Shown here: piece by piece, positions 19,096-31,590 of the stretch
How the letters are laid out: every line of letters begins with the position of its first letter
How positions within the stretch are numbered: the first letter of the stretch is position 1
Assembly (NCBI GenBank): GCA_028564925.1
Contig: CM053030.1
Span: 378,445,833 to 378,509,832, forward strand
Length of the DNA: 64,000 nucleotides
Direction of reading: 5' to 3'
Source of the DNA: Lithobates sylvaticus
Lineage: Eukaryota; Chordata; Amphibia; Anura; Ranidae
Made by a program: the position numbers and the translations under genes
The notes under the pieces: model-generated
Told to the model about the DNA's origin: nothing
What the model saw: the letters and a program-made list of their open reading frames with translations, nothing else
Database searches by the model: none

Positions 19096-22000
19096 GAATC
19101 CTATTATGTATCAGAACTTCTTAAAACAAAAGAGAAAAAATTCATGAGAGATAAGCTCTCATATGACAATAACCAGGCCTATAACTGGGCTCCCCCTCTA
19201 CAAAATAGGAGACGTTTTACTAAATCTTCACACAAAACTGCTAGAGCTTCAGATTTAACTGATTCAGACACTTCTTCCTTTTCATCCATCTCTTCTTCAC
19301 AGGCACTAGGTCGTTCTACCTCAGTCAAGAAGTCTCAACAACACACACGCAAGGAGGGTAATGTAAATACACTAAGTGGTAAACACAAGAGTTCTCCCAC
19401 ACAGAACCGCACACAAATCAGCACTAGAGCTTCAGCTGCCAAAGCATCTGGCAGCTCTAGAACACTTACTTCACTAGAGAATGTCACCCAGGGCCCCACT
19501 CATTCACTGTCCTCGGCCCCTCCTCCTATGGGGGGACAGGCCGAAGCCAATATTGAGTCGGGTTTTCGGACTGCACCAATTTTCACCCAACCTGTCTCAG
19601 AGCAGAAAAAGCTATTGGAATCGATTACCACACAGACCAAACAAACGAAGATCACTTTGAAATAATTAATTTATCCACTTATACTCTTTCAGAAACACAA
19701 ATATCACTTTTAAAATTGGGATTGACTTTTTGTCCCCCCAAACGCCTTTGAATTAGTGAAAGATCTGAATCTCTTTTCACGGAAATTAATGTTCCGTATA
19801 ATGTTTGACAAACCTAGCCCCTCAACTCGTGCTGACCTTATGGCTGGGTCCCCCCCCTCTTCAACCTACTCAACAATTAACTATCAATGACATAAAAGTC
19901 ATGGAGGAACTTATGGAGCTGTGGGATGAGGGGCACATTGACGAGGTGGACATGGCGGAGGCTGAAGCCCTTCTCCATTCTGCCCCTCGTCTCTCTGCCC
20001 CTCCCCCTGCGGCTCCCCCCCCCTAGGGACTATAAACCTAAATCCACCACTTTTCCTTCTTTACAAGGTAATCCCAATGTTTGGGCATTCACTCAACAAG
20101 TAACCAATGAAATTCGCAAAATGAAGTGGCACAACCCACCTCGATCCAATTTAACAGTACAACAAAAAGAAGCCGTACGCTCCTTAGAACTTGAAACAAA
20201 TATAGTCATCAAACCCTCTGATAAGGGGGGAAACCTGGTCATTATAGATAAATGTCAATACGAGTTGATGGTCTCCAAGCTTCTACAAAATCGTGAATGG
20301 TATCGCAAAATACCTGAAAGCCATGTAAATTATACCATCCGCAAATTTAGACAGTTACTGAGCTCTGCTTTCTATCAAGATTTAATTACAAAAAAACTTT
20401 TGACTTTCTAAACATTCTATTTCCCAAAACCCCAACACTATACGCGTTACCTAAAATCCACAAGAATGCCACCAATCCCCCAGGCCGCCCTATAGTTTCA
20501 GGAAACGGATGCCTCACTGAGAATGCCAGTGCCTTGGTGGATGATTTTCTTCGCCCACATGTTGAAGGCTTGGTCTCTTACCTACAAGACACTCGAGATC
20601 TATTAAGAGCTTTGGATGGGATTTTGATACCCCCTGACTCTTGGCTCGTTGCTCTCGATGTTGAAGCCCTCTACAACTCCATACCCCATGACCTAGGTGT
20701 CAGAGTTGTGAAGGGCTTCATTTCCGAGAGCACCGAGTCATCAAGAAAGTACAATGAATTTATTCTCAAGTTGCTTGAGTTTATTCTCAATAACAACATT
20801 TTTCTATTTGGACGCTCCCACTACCTCCAGATACAGGGCGTAGCCATGGGGACCAAGTGTGCCCCATCCTACGCCAATCTGTATCTGGGGGGGTGGGAGC
20901 GCCATTTATTCCATAGGGATGACATACAAATGTTTTTAGACCACATCCCAATCTGGAGAAGATACATCGATGATGTATTCTTCATCTGGACAGGTACAGA
21001 ATTTGACTTATTGACTTTCTTTGAAAAGCTTAAGATTAATAGCTACAATCTTAGCTTCACAATGGTAAAAAGCAAGTCACAACTAACTTTCCTTGACGTT
21101 ACAATTTTTGTGGATGAGGATGGAAACGTTGGAACCACTCTCTACCGCAAATCATCTGCAGCAAATACCCTTTTGCACGCAACCAGTTCCCACCCCAGCT
21201 CTTTGGTGGCCAGTGTGCCATATGGGCAATACCTTTGTGTTAAACGTAATTGCAGTCAAGATTCACAATTTAAAGTAGAAGCCAAAAAATTACAGCAGCG
21301 TTTACAACACCGAGGCTATAGTCAAAAATGTCTAAAAAAGTCATACCTCAAAGCCAAACGGCAAAATCACTCTACCCTCATTCATGGAACTAAATCATCC
21401 CCAATTGACCCAGGCATTAGGATCATCACCCGCTTCTCTGGACACCATGCCCAGGTGCGTAAAATTTTTGATAAATACTGGTACCTGCTGAAGGCGGACC
21501 CTTTGGTCTCCAAACATGTAGGTGACCATCCAAAATCACCTTTAGAAGGTCTCAATCTCTCAGAGACTCTCTTGTACGCAGTCACTATGTCTCTACACAA
21601 GAGAGTTGCTTAAACTCTATTAAAAAAAACTCAGGAACTAAACCATGTCACAAATGCAACTTTTGTCGCTATATATATGCATCTAAACAAATTACTCTAC
21701 CGAACAAACGGATTTACATACCTAAATTTTTGGTAAACTGTCAATCAGTTGGCAAAGTATTTATTATGCTATGTGAATGCACAGCCTTCTATATAGGAAA
21801 AACTAACGGTCCATTCTTTCACCGCATAAGGGATCATGTAACCCTTGTACGTGGAAAGAAGATGGAAACGCCAATCAGCCGCCACATGGGACTTTTCCAT
21901 GCCCATGATGACCACAAAATGCACTTTTACGCACTTGAGCATGTACCTCCGGGAGAAAGGGGGGGGTAACTACGATCGCATCTTACTTCAGCGTGAGGCT

Positions 22001-22310
22001 CGCTGGATTTTTGATTTGAAAGCCACCACCCCCCCAGGGTTAAATGATGCCCTAAGTTTTAAATCATTTCTCTAACTTATTTATGCATTTTTTGATCCTT
22101 GCAGGAATTCAAATTCCTTTCCCCCCTCCCCCCCCCCCCTTTTGTCTTTTCCCAAATTTGCCTTTTCTATATCATCTCTTTGCCAAAACTATTTAAACGG
22201 ACCCATTAATTGTGTCAATGTACATGATATGTATGATTACTTTTGTTACCTGTTTTATATTAAAGCAGATCGGGAATAGAATGGATGGAGAAATTTGCCA
22301 ACAGTAACTA

Positions 22311-23198
22311 CCGTATTTATCGGCGTATAACACGCACCGGCGTATAACACGCACCCCAAGTTTAGGAGGGCATTTTAAGGAAAAAAAGTTTTAGGAGGGA
22401 AGTTTAGGGAAAAAAAAAACTTACATTTAAGCGTCATTTGCAGCTTGCCCAGCGTCATTGCAGCCTTGCCCAGCGTCAGTGCAGCCTTGCCCAGCGTCAG
22501 TGCAGCCTTGCCCAGCGTCAGTGCAGCCTTGCCCAGCGTCATTGCAGCCTTGCCCAGCGTCATTGCAGCCATGCCCAGCGTCATTGCAGCCATGCCCAGC
22601 GTCATTGCAGCCATGCCCAGCGTCAGTGCAGCCTTGCCCAGCGCCATTGCAGCCATGCCCAGCGTCATTGCAGCCATGCCCAGGGTCATTGCAGCCTTGC
22701 CCAGGGTCATTGCAGCCTTGCCCAGCATCGTTGCAGCCTTGCCCAGGGACGTTGTACCTTGCCAGCGTCATTGCAGCCATGCCCAGCGACATTAGAAGTC
22801 CGGTCCGGGTTTAAATTTCCCGCCGCCGAGACTCTGTTGCGTGCGCTGCCGAAAAAGTCCGAGGCGCGGCCGAAAAAGACCGAAGCGGCCCCGGAAAAGG
22901 CAGAGCCGACTGTTCAGCTCCGATCGCGGTCCCGCCTCCCTGCTGTTTCCGGAACGAGCGCAGGGAGGCGGGACTCCGAGTAGAGCCGAACAGTCTGCTC
23001 GGTCTATTGCGGCGCGGCTTCGGGTTTTTTCGGCCGCGCCTCGGTTTTTTTCGGCGGCGCTCGCTATTTTTTGGCGGCGCTTGCCATTTTTGCCATTTTT
23101 GAATATTTTTTTTTGGGGTATCGGCGTATAACACGCACCCACGACTTTCCCCCGATTTTTAGGGGGAAAAAGTGCGTGTTATACGCCGATAAATACGG
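22311..23198. mobile_element. TA-flanked DNA element with 27 bp perfect inverted ends
   Basis: The ends CCGTATTTATCGGCGTATAA (27 bp in all) are perfect inverted repeats, flanked by TA at 22309-22310 and 23199-23200. Each end carries a second inner copy of CGGCGTATAACACGCAC (22331 direct; right end near 23121 in the opposite sense to the terminus), so the right 80 bp can fold into a hairpin. No transposase. The interior is a 21 bp minisatellite and a GC-rich palindrome-like part. A 2 bp TA duplication fits Tc1/mariner or ISL2EU-like families; I cannot decide between them. Confidence 0.85.
22434..22795. repeat. 21 bp minisatellite, about 17 units
   Basis: Unit CAGCCTTGCCCAGCGTCATT plus G, with variants at few positions (TT/AT, CATT/CAGT). 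Because 21 is a multiple of three, every frame stays open, which explains the long frames on both strands. These are not genes. Confidence 0.95.
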
Positions 23199-23200
23199 TA

Positions 23201-24700
23201 CTTGGAACCACTTTTTCTTATTTTTTAGCATTTCATATGCCTAACCAAAATATCTCCCAGGTGTTCCCCACAGGATGCCTATTCTGCACATGTAGCCGCT
23301 TGTACGGGCCCCCCCGGGGTTGCTGGGTAGTTAGCGGTGACACTGATTCTTTAGTTGCTGCTCCTCCCCGCCTCCCCTTATTTTCGGCTCGCCTGGACTC
23401 AGTTTGTCCATGACCAAATGACTGGCCCCCTTCTTTGGATGTGACCTGATGAGATTCCCAACTCACAGATACATTCCTCATTAGGGATAGGTGTCCAATT
23501 CTGCCCCTATGTTATAATCTAAGGGCAATTGGACTTTCCAAGATGGCCGACGGTGCGCCGTCTGACGTCATACGCAGGCGACGGGCTCTTCGCCTGCGCA
23601 TGCGCACTATGCGACACCGGACATTGAGCACCAGACGCTGCCGCTATAGCGCCCGCGACCCGGCGGTGATGTGGAGAGCCTCTATTTAAGGCACCCGCCC
23701 CAGCCATTCATTCCCTGTCAGGAGCCTTTTTAACAAGAGGAAGCGAGGTGGTTCATCCGCCCTTCCTCCTGCGCCAAGCCCGGAACCACCAGTCACTATC
23801 TAAAGGGGTAAGACACCTTTTCTGTCTTTATTATGTTGATTTTTCAGCATCTCTCCGCTTATATTTATCATCAATACCTACCATTAAGTGTTCAACACAC
23901 TGAGAGACCTCTATATTTCTTTTGTTTCTTAGATAATTCATTATCCTAAACAATTTTTGGATCCGGTGTAAATCGCTGTTGCACCATATCTGAATCGGTT
24001 AAGTGTACAGGTTCAGCAACCTACTTACACACTCAATATTACCTTCAGGTAAACCCTGTTAAATCAATACTCTGGTCATATTTGAACCAGCCATTGTTGA
24101 GCCCTATTACCTTTATCTACAATACTATCTAAATCACATGTATTTCAATCCTTTAGTGTGTCTCTCTGCAAGCGATCCATGTGTTCTCCTTGGCATCCTG
24201 GGAGTGAATTACCTTTTTCTCAGAAATCTGTTTTTATATCAGAATACTGACATTACTATGTGCAATTCTTGTCCAGACTTATCCAAGTATATGTGGTAAG
24301 TTTCTCTCCTTTCCATCTTCTTATCCCCATCTGCTTTCTATGTCCCATATACTAAATACCAAATAACCTAAACTATGTATTCAGCTGCTCAATTCATTAG
24401 ATGTATATGTTAAAGAGCCAATGCCCATATTTCTGTAACCCTGCAAATTATACCTGTGTAAAAAACTTTAAAGGACGCATTTTTATGTAACCCTGTTATT
24501 TCAGTATACCTTAGAGCTTAACCTGTGAATCTCCTGAAGAAACTCCACAGAGTGAAACATGTCGAGTATGGTGAAGCTCTGCACAAATTTCATCTGAATT
24601 AACACATATGTCTGTAAAGTATTAGATGTATTATCTGTGTCCTTTGTCTTTTTCTATCCCTATGGGGAAATAAAAATTCAAATATTTTTTATATACATCG
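23201..24700 (+). repeat. 3' pLTR of PLE 2 (fossil)
   Basis: Non-coding. It has a GC-richer middle (23.5-23.8 kb, CTGACGTCATACGCAGGCG) and then AT-rich sequence up to the hammerhead-like motif at 24532-24568 and an A-rich end near 24680. Confidence 0.55.
24532..24568 (+). ncRNA. Hammerhead-like motif in PLE 2 pLTR
   Basis: CTGAAGA, a stem ACTC/GAGT with a CACA loop, GAAAC, then ATGTCGAG. This matches the CUGANGA...GAAA core without a mismatch and has a GTC cleavage triplet candidate. It is the best match of the seven. Confidence 0.6.
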
Positions 24701-25324
24701 ATGTTGTCTATATCTACCCCCACTTACCCTAGATACCATATACAAAAAATCCCTGAGACTTGTGGTCTCATTTCTTTCCCCCACCTCTTCACAATTTTTC
24801 AAAATATTGGGATTTTGGTATCGCCTCTAGTTCAATGACCTCATCTAGTCTTCTCTAAATAGTGTATGGGTGAATTAATAAAAAGTCTCTAACATATTGA
24901 AAAACAAAACAAAAAACGAAATAAAACGTAGTAAAAAACACTGTTTACTGAGCCACACGTCATACCCAACACACGTATCTGAACAAAACACTCACCAGAA
25001 ATATTTAACCTTCCATCTAAAAGGTCTAAGGCACTTTAAATATAGTGCATTTTGCTCTCCGAGCATTGCCATCATCATCATCTTCCTCATCGGTCCTCAA
25101 TATTGTCAACATACAGTACTGTAGAAAAAAATGCTTGCAATAATGTATTATCACACATAAACGACTTAAAGGAGAAGTATGGCCAAAGCCTATTTGGTCC
25201 TACTTCTTGTGTGGGTCATAGGAGTGCCCTTCCTTCTGCATTCATGTGACCCAGATTCAGCCAACAGTGGGCTAAAGTCCGCTATCTGATGACGTCACTC
25301 AGCTGGTCCAGATTCTGGAGAGTT
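24701..25324. other. Unassigned stretch, possible MITE end at 25166
   Basis: No gene. AT-rich until 25160. CTTAAAGGAGAAGTATGGCC from 25164 resembles the left end of a TTAA-type MITE, but no right end was found. Confidence 0.3.
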
Positions 25325-25467
25325 TCAGTTATTGCTTTATTATTGCTTTAGTCAGAGGCTTAATAGCCAACGCAAAAAGTAGTGGTGGTCAAAGACATCC
25401 TTGTCTAGTTCCTCTACCTATACTAAAGAAAAGTGAGCAAAAGACTGCCTTTTGCTCTAGGTTCTCT

Positions 25468-25770
25468 TTATAGGGAATACATCCATTCATTGAAATTCGA
25501 TCCAAAACACCATCTTTCAAGAAGATGTGACAGATATGGCCACAGGACCAAATCAAAGTTCTTCTTGATGTTTATAGACAGCAAGAAAGCTGGGCAATTT
25601 CTGTTTGTAGAAATCAGGATCAGTTGTAGAATCCTGCGTATGTTCCCACTCGCTTGTCTCTTTGGTATGAAGCTCTCCTGATCTTTACCCACTAGTTTAT
25701 TAATGTTGCTGCTCAGGCTCATTGCTAGTGTTTTCACCAATATTTTGTGTAGTAAGATCCCAGGCCTCAT
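25468..25770 (-). pseudogene. L1/Tx1 reverse transcriptase fragment
   Basis: Reads ILVKTLAMSLSSNINKLVGK, then DQESFIPKRQASGNIRRIL and FLLSINIKKNFDLVLWPYLS, where the usual first catalytic aspartate block D-I-x-K-A-F-D appears as NIKKNFD. The loss of that aspartate marks a decayed copy. Confidence 0.75.
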
Positions 25771-25814
25771 TTGATCTAATGAGAACCTCCAGGGATAGCT
25801 GACATCCTTCTGTA

Positions 25815-26841
25815 TGTAGTGGGTTGTGAGGCATGGTGGGTGCAGAGTAGTTAAAGTTATTCAGTTATTTAGACACTACTTGAATGCAAAAGAAAATGTA
25901 TTTCTCTTAACAAACTTTTTTTGGGGGAGAGAGGGTTGGGGCCAGGACACCCTTGAGTAGTTGCAAGATTAATCGTCAGACTCCGAGACTTCAATAGGAG
26001 GACAGCCATGCAGGGGAAGGCATCCAGCAAGACGCCTCATCTGCATGTGTAGGAATGCTGTCTCCTATAGCAACAGTCTTTAACAGTTCTTAACACAAAG
26101 CGGAACAGTACTTTCACTAGATTTGCTCCTTGTAGTTCTTCAGCCCACTGAGCTGCTTGGTCCCTGGCTTGACACAAAAGGCTGCTCTGCAAGCGTCACC
26201 TCCGCTGGCTGGGTCCCTGGCTTGATACCCACTGATTCTTAACCCTTCCCGGTTGGTGAGAATGCTGCTCTGGTACTTGCTTCAGTTACTCACTGTGGTC
26301 CCTGGTAATTAGGTGGATAGTCCGTTACTGGCGACAGCTTCCCCTCTACCTCCGATCACGATAGGTTCTCCGGCTGACAGAACCTGCACTTTTGGTTGGA
26401 CTGCAAGCCGCAGTCCCAACCCTGCATTGCTCTTTTGCTTCTGGATAGGCCCTCAGACAGCCTAGCAGCCAGATATGCCCAGGATAGCCCCAATCTCCGG
26501 CCTAGTAGCCCGGGCAATACAACACACGTCCACCCAGACAGCCGTCCATGTGACACAGAACACAAATCACCTGATTGAACCCAAATATATAGGTTCTCCC
26601 AGCAGGCCAAGGGTTTCAAGAGCCCATTGGCTGAGATGCCCCATATACCCATAATCTGACCTTGCGATGCCCTTCTCATATCGAGTACAACCAAGTACCC
26701 AACCACCTAGTGGTAGAAGAGAAAGGTGCAACCAGGCCAAACGCAGGGAGAAATGAATGGATCGCTAACAATTAGCCAAGATGACTATTCCTGGCAAGTA
26801 AATTTCAAGGAGCAACCCTGACTAAACTCCAGGGTGCTACA
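25815..26841 (-). mobile_element. Solo LTR-like relic (fossil), Gypsy-type
   Basis: About 1.03 kb bounded by TGT...ACA. In minus orientation it starts TGTAGCACCCTGGAG. The flanks TCTGTA (left) and TCTGGTA (right) look like a decayed target duplication. No internal coding region. The start resembles the LTR-like sequence at 48950. The family is inferred from the ends only. Confidence 0.5.
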
Positions 26842-26935
26842 TCTGGTATCAACATTTAGCAGTGAAATAGGGTGAAAATTGGTTTATGTGGTGTTGTCAT
26901 ATATAAGGTTTAGATATAATATAAATAGAGGCTAG

Positions 26936-28654
26936 CAACATATTTTCTCCCACCTTCCGTTGAGTTGAGTGGCATTTTTATATAGCGCGGTCATTTACCC
27001 CGTAGGATCCTGACGCGCCGTTAACATGTTGTAAAGAACTAGCTGCGGGCTAACATTTCTGAATGCTTACATTTTTTTTTTTTTATTTGCAATTGGTACA
27101 TATCCACCATGGTAGCACCCAAATTTCTATGTCTTTTTTTTTTTTTTTTTTTTAATAGTTTGCTTTTAAGCCCCACAAAAGGAACCAATTAAATCTGAAA
27201 ATGTGCCACCCTTTTAGACTTAAATGGGTTCATCACAAATTTTGAGGACATTTGACGAAACTGGCCACAAATTGAACCCAGGCAGGTTTCTTCATTCAGG
27301 TTCCTAGCTATACTTTATAGATATAGCTCCCATTCCAACCATCCTCTTTTCTTATATTCGCTAACATTAACGTACTATGAAAAAATCAATCTCCGGTCAA
27401 TAAAGTAAACACTCCATTCTCTCTTAATGGACATTATGCTTCTTCTAATTATATCTATATGGATATACAGCTCAAATAGATTATTTTTTGATTGATTGCT
27501 TCAGTTCCTCCGTTATTACATTGACTACTTATTAAAGCATAGTGTTAGCAGGATTCTGTTTGAAATCTCTCAGGGCGGCTTTCAAGCTAGATAAGATTAT
27601 TTTGTTTTTGGTTGCAAACACATTTTTTTTCACATTGACTGCTGTTATATTCTCTTTTGGAGACCAATAACAGAGAAGTACTATTGGCTGAAGGACATAA
27701 AATTAAATATTATGAGTTATTTCACCTTTTCTTGCCCTAGAGCAGCAGTTTGGATTATCCTGATACAGCAGATTCTGCTTGAAATATGTGGATTCTGTCT
27801 TTAGCTTTAGCAGCTGTATTTTCCCTTATCTCACCATGAGGGGAAATGAGGAAATATATGGCAGGTTAGTTTGTGGAATGCTGTAATACAGCCTAAAATT
27901 TTATCCAATGAGGTTGCATGGCTGCAAGGCAACAAAGATCAGTCATTGCCAGTGAGTCTGCAAGAAAAGTATACAATAAACAGGATTGTTTGGTGCAGAT
28001 TTGTAAAATTCTACTACCAATACTTTAAGTAGCCTCAGCTTGTCATATACACTAGATAAAATGTTAGTGCAATTATCTAGCTTTAGGATCACTCCCCGTT
28101 GTGCTTCCCTATGTTAGTGTTTCTGAGACTTTAATCGGTTGTGTTCTTCCTTAGAACTCTTTGCTGTGCCCATATGTAAACAAAAGTATAATATAATACA
28201 GCTACCTTAAATATTTTTTTTCGGCTAAGAACTACGTTTTTGTGATATTCAGAACATACTTGCTGATCTTGCCAAAAGTACAGTGTCTTTGTTTCTTCCT
28301 GTGAGCTTAAAAATGACAAAACCTTATATTTCTTGTGTAAACTACTACTTCCATCAATCCACCATTTAATGGAGACCAACTAAGGCAAACCTATTTGAAG
28401 TCCAGCAACCATGGCTGCCCCTATAGATATATTGGGGAAATTATTGTAGACATTAAGCTGCATGAAGGGTGTTATTTGCAGGATCACCATGTGAAAATAA
28501 GGGAACAAGCCTGAAAAATGAGTAATGCAGCCTCTACATCTAAGGTAAGCTGCAATATATCCTTTTTTTTTTTAAATTTAAATATGTTTATTGTTCCTCA
28601 TTACATGCAAGTTTGGAAAGCTGCTGAAAACGTAAATTTGCAATAAAATAAGAT
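26936..28654. other. Unassigned, mostly single-copy-looking DNA
   Basis: 1.7 kb, AT-rich, with T-runs at 27070 and 27137. I see no long frame with family features, no repeat within the window and no inverted termini. It is the longest stretch without a recognised element in the first half of the window. Confidence 0.4.
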
Positions 28655-28890
28655 ACTAGTCAGTAAGGATGGGCCCAATGTTCAAGTTGATCCTAAGTTG
28701 GACTCAAACATCGGGCGTTCGTTTGTTCGTGGAACAAACATATGGGGTGCTCGTGGGACGTTCGCCCGCCACAGAGCGCCCCATAATGCACTGCAAGATT
28801 GCGGTGCATTGAATGCTGCTGATTGCCTAAAGCATGCACCTGACCTGTATGCTTAGGCCAATCACAGCACAATGTACAATGAGAGTCATG
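28655..28890. mobile_element. hAT-like terminal fragment
   Basis: TAAGGATGGGCCCAATGTTC at its left resembles the hAT terminus TAGGGATGGGCCCGGTGCTC at 39.8 kb. It also has inverted CCAATCA/TGATTGG-type segments and a CACTGCAAGATTGCGGTGCA hairpin, as that element does. It abuts the PLE 3 boundary at 28891. Confidence 0.55.
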
Positions 28891-30716
28891 AGGACTCAAT
28901 GGCACCATATCTTTTAAACCCTTCTTGGAGGGTTTTTCCTCAGGTGGCTCTGAATGGGAACCCCCAGCTCAATAACACTCAGAGCTAGCATTATAATACC
29001 CCCCTTAATACTCTTAGGTATTATGTCTCTACAATATGTGCTCACTATGATGATAAGGACCTCTTCGCTCCCATCATATCTGTGTTTTACATTTATCTCT
29101 ATTTTTTTTTTATTTATTTGTCTCTCTGCTCTCTTTTCATGCCCAAAGATTTTTGGTATGTTGTACCCGTTATGCTCAATATCACCTTTGCATAATATTC
29201 GGTACTTGCACTGCATATATGTCTTCCCTTTTTTTTTATTGCATTTTCTGCCCTGCCTCCTGCTCGCTCCCTCTGGGTTGTGGGCGATGTCCCCCCCTTT
29301 TCCTCCCCCATGCCACCGCACCGATCCCTCCGGTCCCTTTTGGTCACACTCAGCGCACGCAGGGCCGCTGGATGCTGTTCATCATCACCAGCGGCCCGTT
29401 TCGTGTAGGGGGGCGGGGACGAGTCTGTGTCCTCTGCCTCCCTCCTATCCTGCGCTGCGGGCCGATGACGTGGATGTCGGTCCCCGCCCCTCCTGCGTCG
29501 TGATTTCATCACGTCCGGCGCAACAGCGATCTCTGTTTACCATCCCCATGCACGCCGTCTCACAACAATGTGCGACGGCGTCATGGGAACCATCGATGCC
29601 GCTGTATGTGGCCGGGAGGACTGAGTTTTACTGCTCACCTCCGGCCATATCCTTTTACACCAATCGCAAGCTCTCTTGCCGCCGGGGGCGGGCCTCCGCG
29701 CCACCGCCTCAGGGGGCGTCACCCTCCCCTTCCCTCACATTTGGCTCCCATAACGAACCCAGCATTTTTATAGCTGCCATTATGGCACATTACCCTAAGC
29801 TGCTGCATTTTGGACATACCACCTGCACTTATAGGTAAGCACCCCTCGGACTTTCTGATATGCCTTTTTATACCTAGCCTGGCCTGACAAACCACCTCCC
29901 ATCTCTGCTCTATTTTTGTGTAGGCAGCCAACCTCTGGTGGATTTTTCCAATATTACCACAAACAGGCTTCCCAAGTATTGCCTTTTTGTTTTTTGTTTT
30001 TTCTTTCCACATCCTCAATGTGCACCTCCTGGTCACTATTTTACCATTTACTTTTACGGCTTATCTCTGTATATGACCTCCAAGCATTAGGTACCACTAC
30101 CTGACACCCACCAAGTGCAGAAACCAGTCCTCCTGATCTACTAGCACGCACAGCTTTCCACCCCAAGGTACTGTGTCACTTACCATAACCATCCTTGTAC
30201 AAATTTAAGCAAGTAGCTATATATATTACCCACAGTGCGGCTCTGGCTCAAACCCACCCAAATATATCCCTGGTTGATATCCAGGGGAGGGGTGTTGTCT
30301 GCTTCTTTTGTTGCACATTAGCCAGAAATGAATGCCTGCCCTTTACTACTGTCAGTCTTATCTCCATTAACCCTTGTTTTACTCATTGTTGTTACTATAT
30401 ATTTTTATACTCTTATATATCTATTTACAGTTGCCACGATTTTCCTTGTCCCTGGGTCCCTTTGGGAACCGTTAGGGGGAATTTTCAGACGCCCTCTGTT
30501 GCTGACCATTTTCTGTTAGGGATCCCCTTGCGGTTGTGTGTGTGTGTGCGTTCCTTCCTCTCTTTGTTGGGGGGGACTGGCGGACGTTGGCCCCCAAACC
30601 CCGGGACGCTGGCGGGACTCAAAGGCAGCAATAACACCCTTGCTCACTGAACCAAGGGTTTCACACTACCTCCTTCCCCCTTTTATATTACGGATGCCAT
30701 CATATGATATCAAGAC
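28891..30716 (+). repeat. PLE 3 left pLTR, first part
   Basis: Parallel to 43741-45414. It starts at AGGACTCAATGGCACCA, the codons for the protein end, and runs to the hAT insertion. No LTR-type ends; the pLTR belongs to the PLE, not to a retrovirus-like element. Confidence 0.85.
30709..30716. repeat. 8 bp target site duplication of hAT, left
   Basis: ATCAAGAC, repeated exactly at 39846-39853. The uninterrupted pLTR has a single copy at 45407-45414. An 8 bp duplication is the hAT hallmark. Confidence 0.95.
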
Positions 30717-31590
30717 TAGGGATGAGCCGAACACCCCCGGGTTCGGTTCGCACCAGAACCTTCGAACGGACCGAAAGTTCGCGCGAATTTTCGAACCCTA
30801 TACGTTATAATGGACGCGAACGTTCGAAATCAAAAGTGCTAATTACAATGGCCAATATGCATGTTAATGTCATAAAACAGGTTTGGGGACCCGGGTCCTG
30901 CCCCAGGGGACATATATCAATGCAAAAAGAACTTTTAAAAACTAACGTTTTTTCGGGAGCAGTCATTTTAATGATGCATAAAGTGAAAAAAAAAAGTGAA
31001 ATTTTCCTTTAAATATGGTACCTGGGGGGTGTCTAAAGTATGCCCTGTGAAGTGGCATGTGTTTCCCGTGTTTAGAACTGTCCTTGCACAAAATGACATT
31101 TGTAAAGGAAAAAAAGAAGCCATTTAAAACCACTTGCGGCTTTAGGTTTGTTCTTAAGTAGAATCTGAACAGGTACATTATGAAGTGTAGCTCCATCCCC
31201 AAAAAATCTATTTTTAAGCTTTTTGGAGAACATAGGGAGGGGTTATCACCCCTGTAACATTTGCTGTCTTTGCACATCTGTTCAGAACATGTCACCTCAC
31301 TTTCCGTCCCAATGACAAATGTTTTTGGAAAAAGTGGGGTTTTAATTGAAACAAGGATTGGTGATAAAGTATCAGTAGAGAGGAGATACCTTTTTCCCAA
31401 ATTAAATCTAACAGGATAGAATTTCCCTTCCTAGGGGTAGATTTCCTTTCACTTCCTGTTTTCTCTTTCCATTTGCAAGTAGGAGTCGTTTGTAAGTTGG
31501 ATGTTTGAAAGTAGGGGCCTGGCGTATATACTCTGCAGAAATTTGCCCTATTAGATGTTGGTGTAGCCACAAGACTGGTGGGCACAGGAA

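Larger units (their letters stand above)
19081..24700 (+). mobile_element. Penelope-like element 2 (fossil), Neptune type
   Basis: Broken PLE, 5'-truncated, with the parts in normal order. An N-terminal segment with KTKEKKFMRDKLSYDNNQAY (about 19.1-19.7 kb) comes first. A reverse transcriptase follows (about 19.9-21.6 kb) with IKPSDKGGNLVI, ALPKIHKNATNPPGRPIVSG, QIQGVAMGTKCAPSYANLYL and RRYIDDVFFIW. The GIY-YIG endonuclease with CECTAFYIGKTNGPFFHRIR is at about 21.7-22.1 kb. A TA-flanked DNA element splits the 3' side (22311-23198), and a pLTR follows to about 24.7 kb. It has about three to four breaks and is of intermediate age. The presence of a GIY-YIG domain is what defines it as an endonuclease-bearing PLE. 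Confidence 0.85.
25325..26935 (-). mobile_element. L1/Tx1 fragment, split by a solo LTR
   Basis: Minus-strand reverse transcriptase pieces on both sides of an LTR. To the right (about 26850-26885) lies HPISLLNVDT. To the left lies the frame 25468-25770, then GTRQGC and LLFALAIKPL remains near 25340-25430. The order and orientation fit one old insertion. Confidence 0.65.

Noticed and set aside
22434-22983. Long open frames on both strands (116-181 codons) with seven-residue repeats
   Set aside because: They are produced by the 21 bp minisatellite, whose period is a multiple of three; all frames stay open.
26356-26706. 116-codon minus-strand frame inside the solo LTR
   Set aside because: LTR sequence, no motif, overlapping frames on the other strand.
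26936-28654. Searched for host exons
   Set aside because: No frame with recognisable domain, no convincing splice-site pairs; left as unassigned.
29114-29512. Minus-strand frame with Arg/Gly-rich sequence in the PLE pLTR
   Set aside because: Antisense in a GC-rich stretch, not in the same state in the second pLTR, no family resemblance.
30963-31585. 145- and 97-codon minus-strand frames near the hAT left end
   Set aside because: Downstream of the transposase in the non-coding part; composition like the surrounding AT-rich DNA and no hAT motif.
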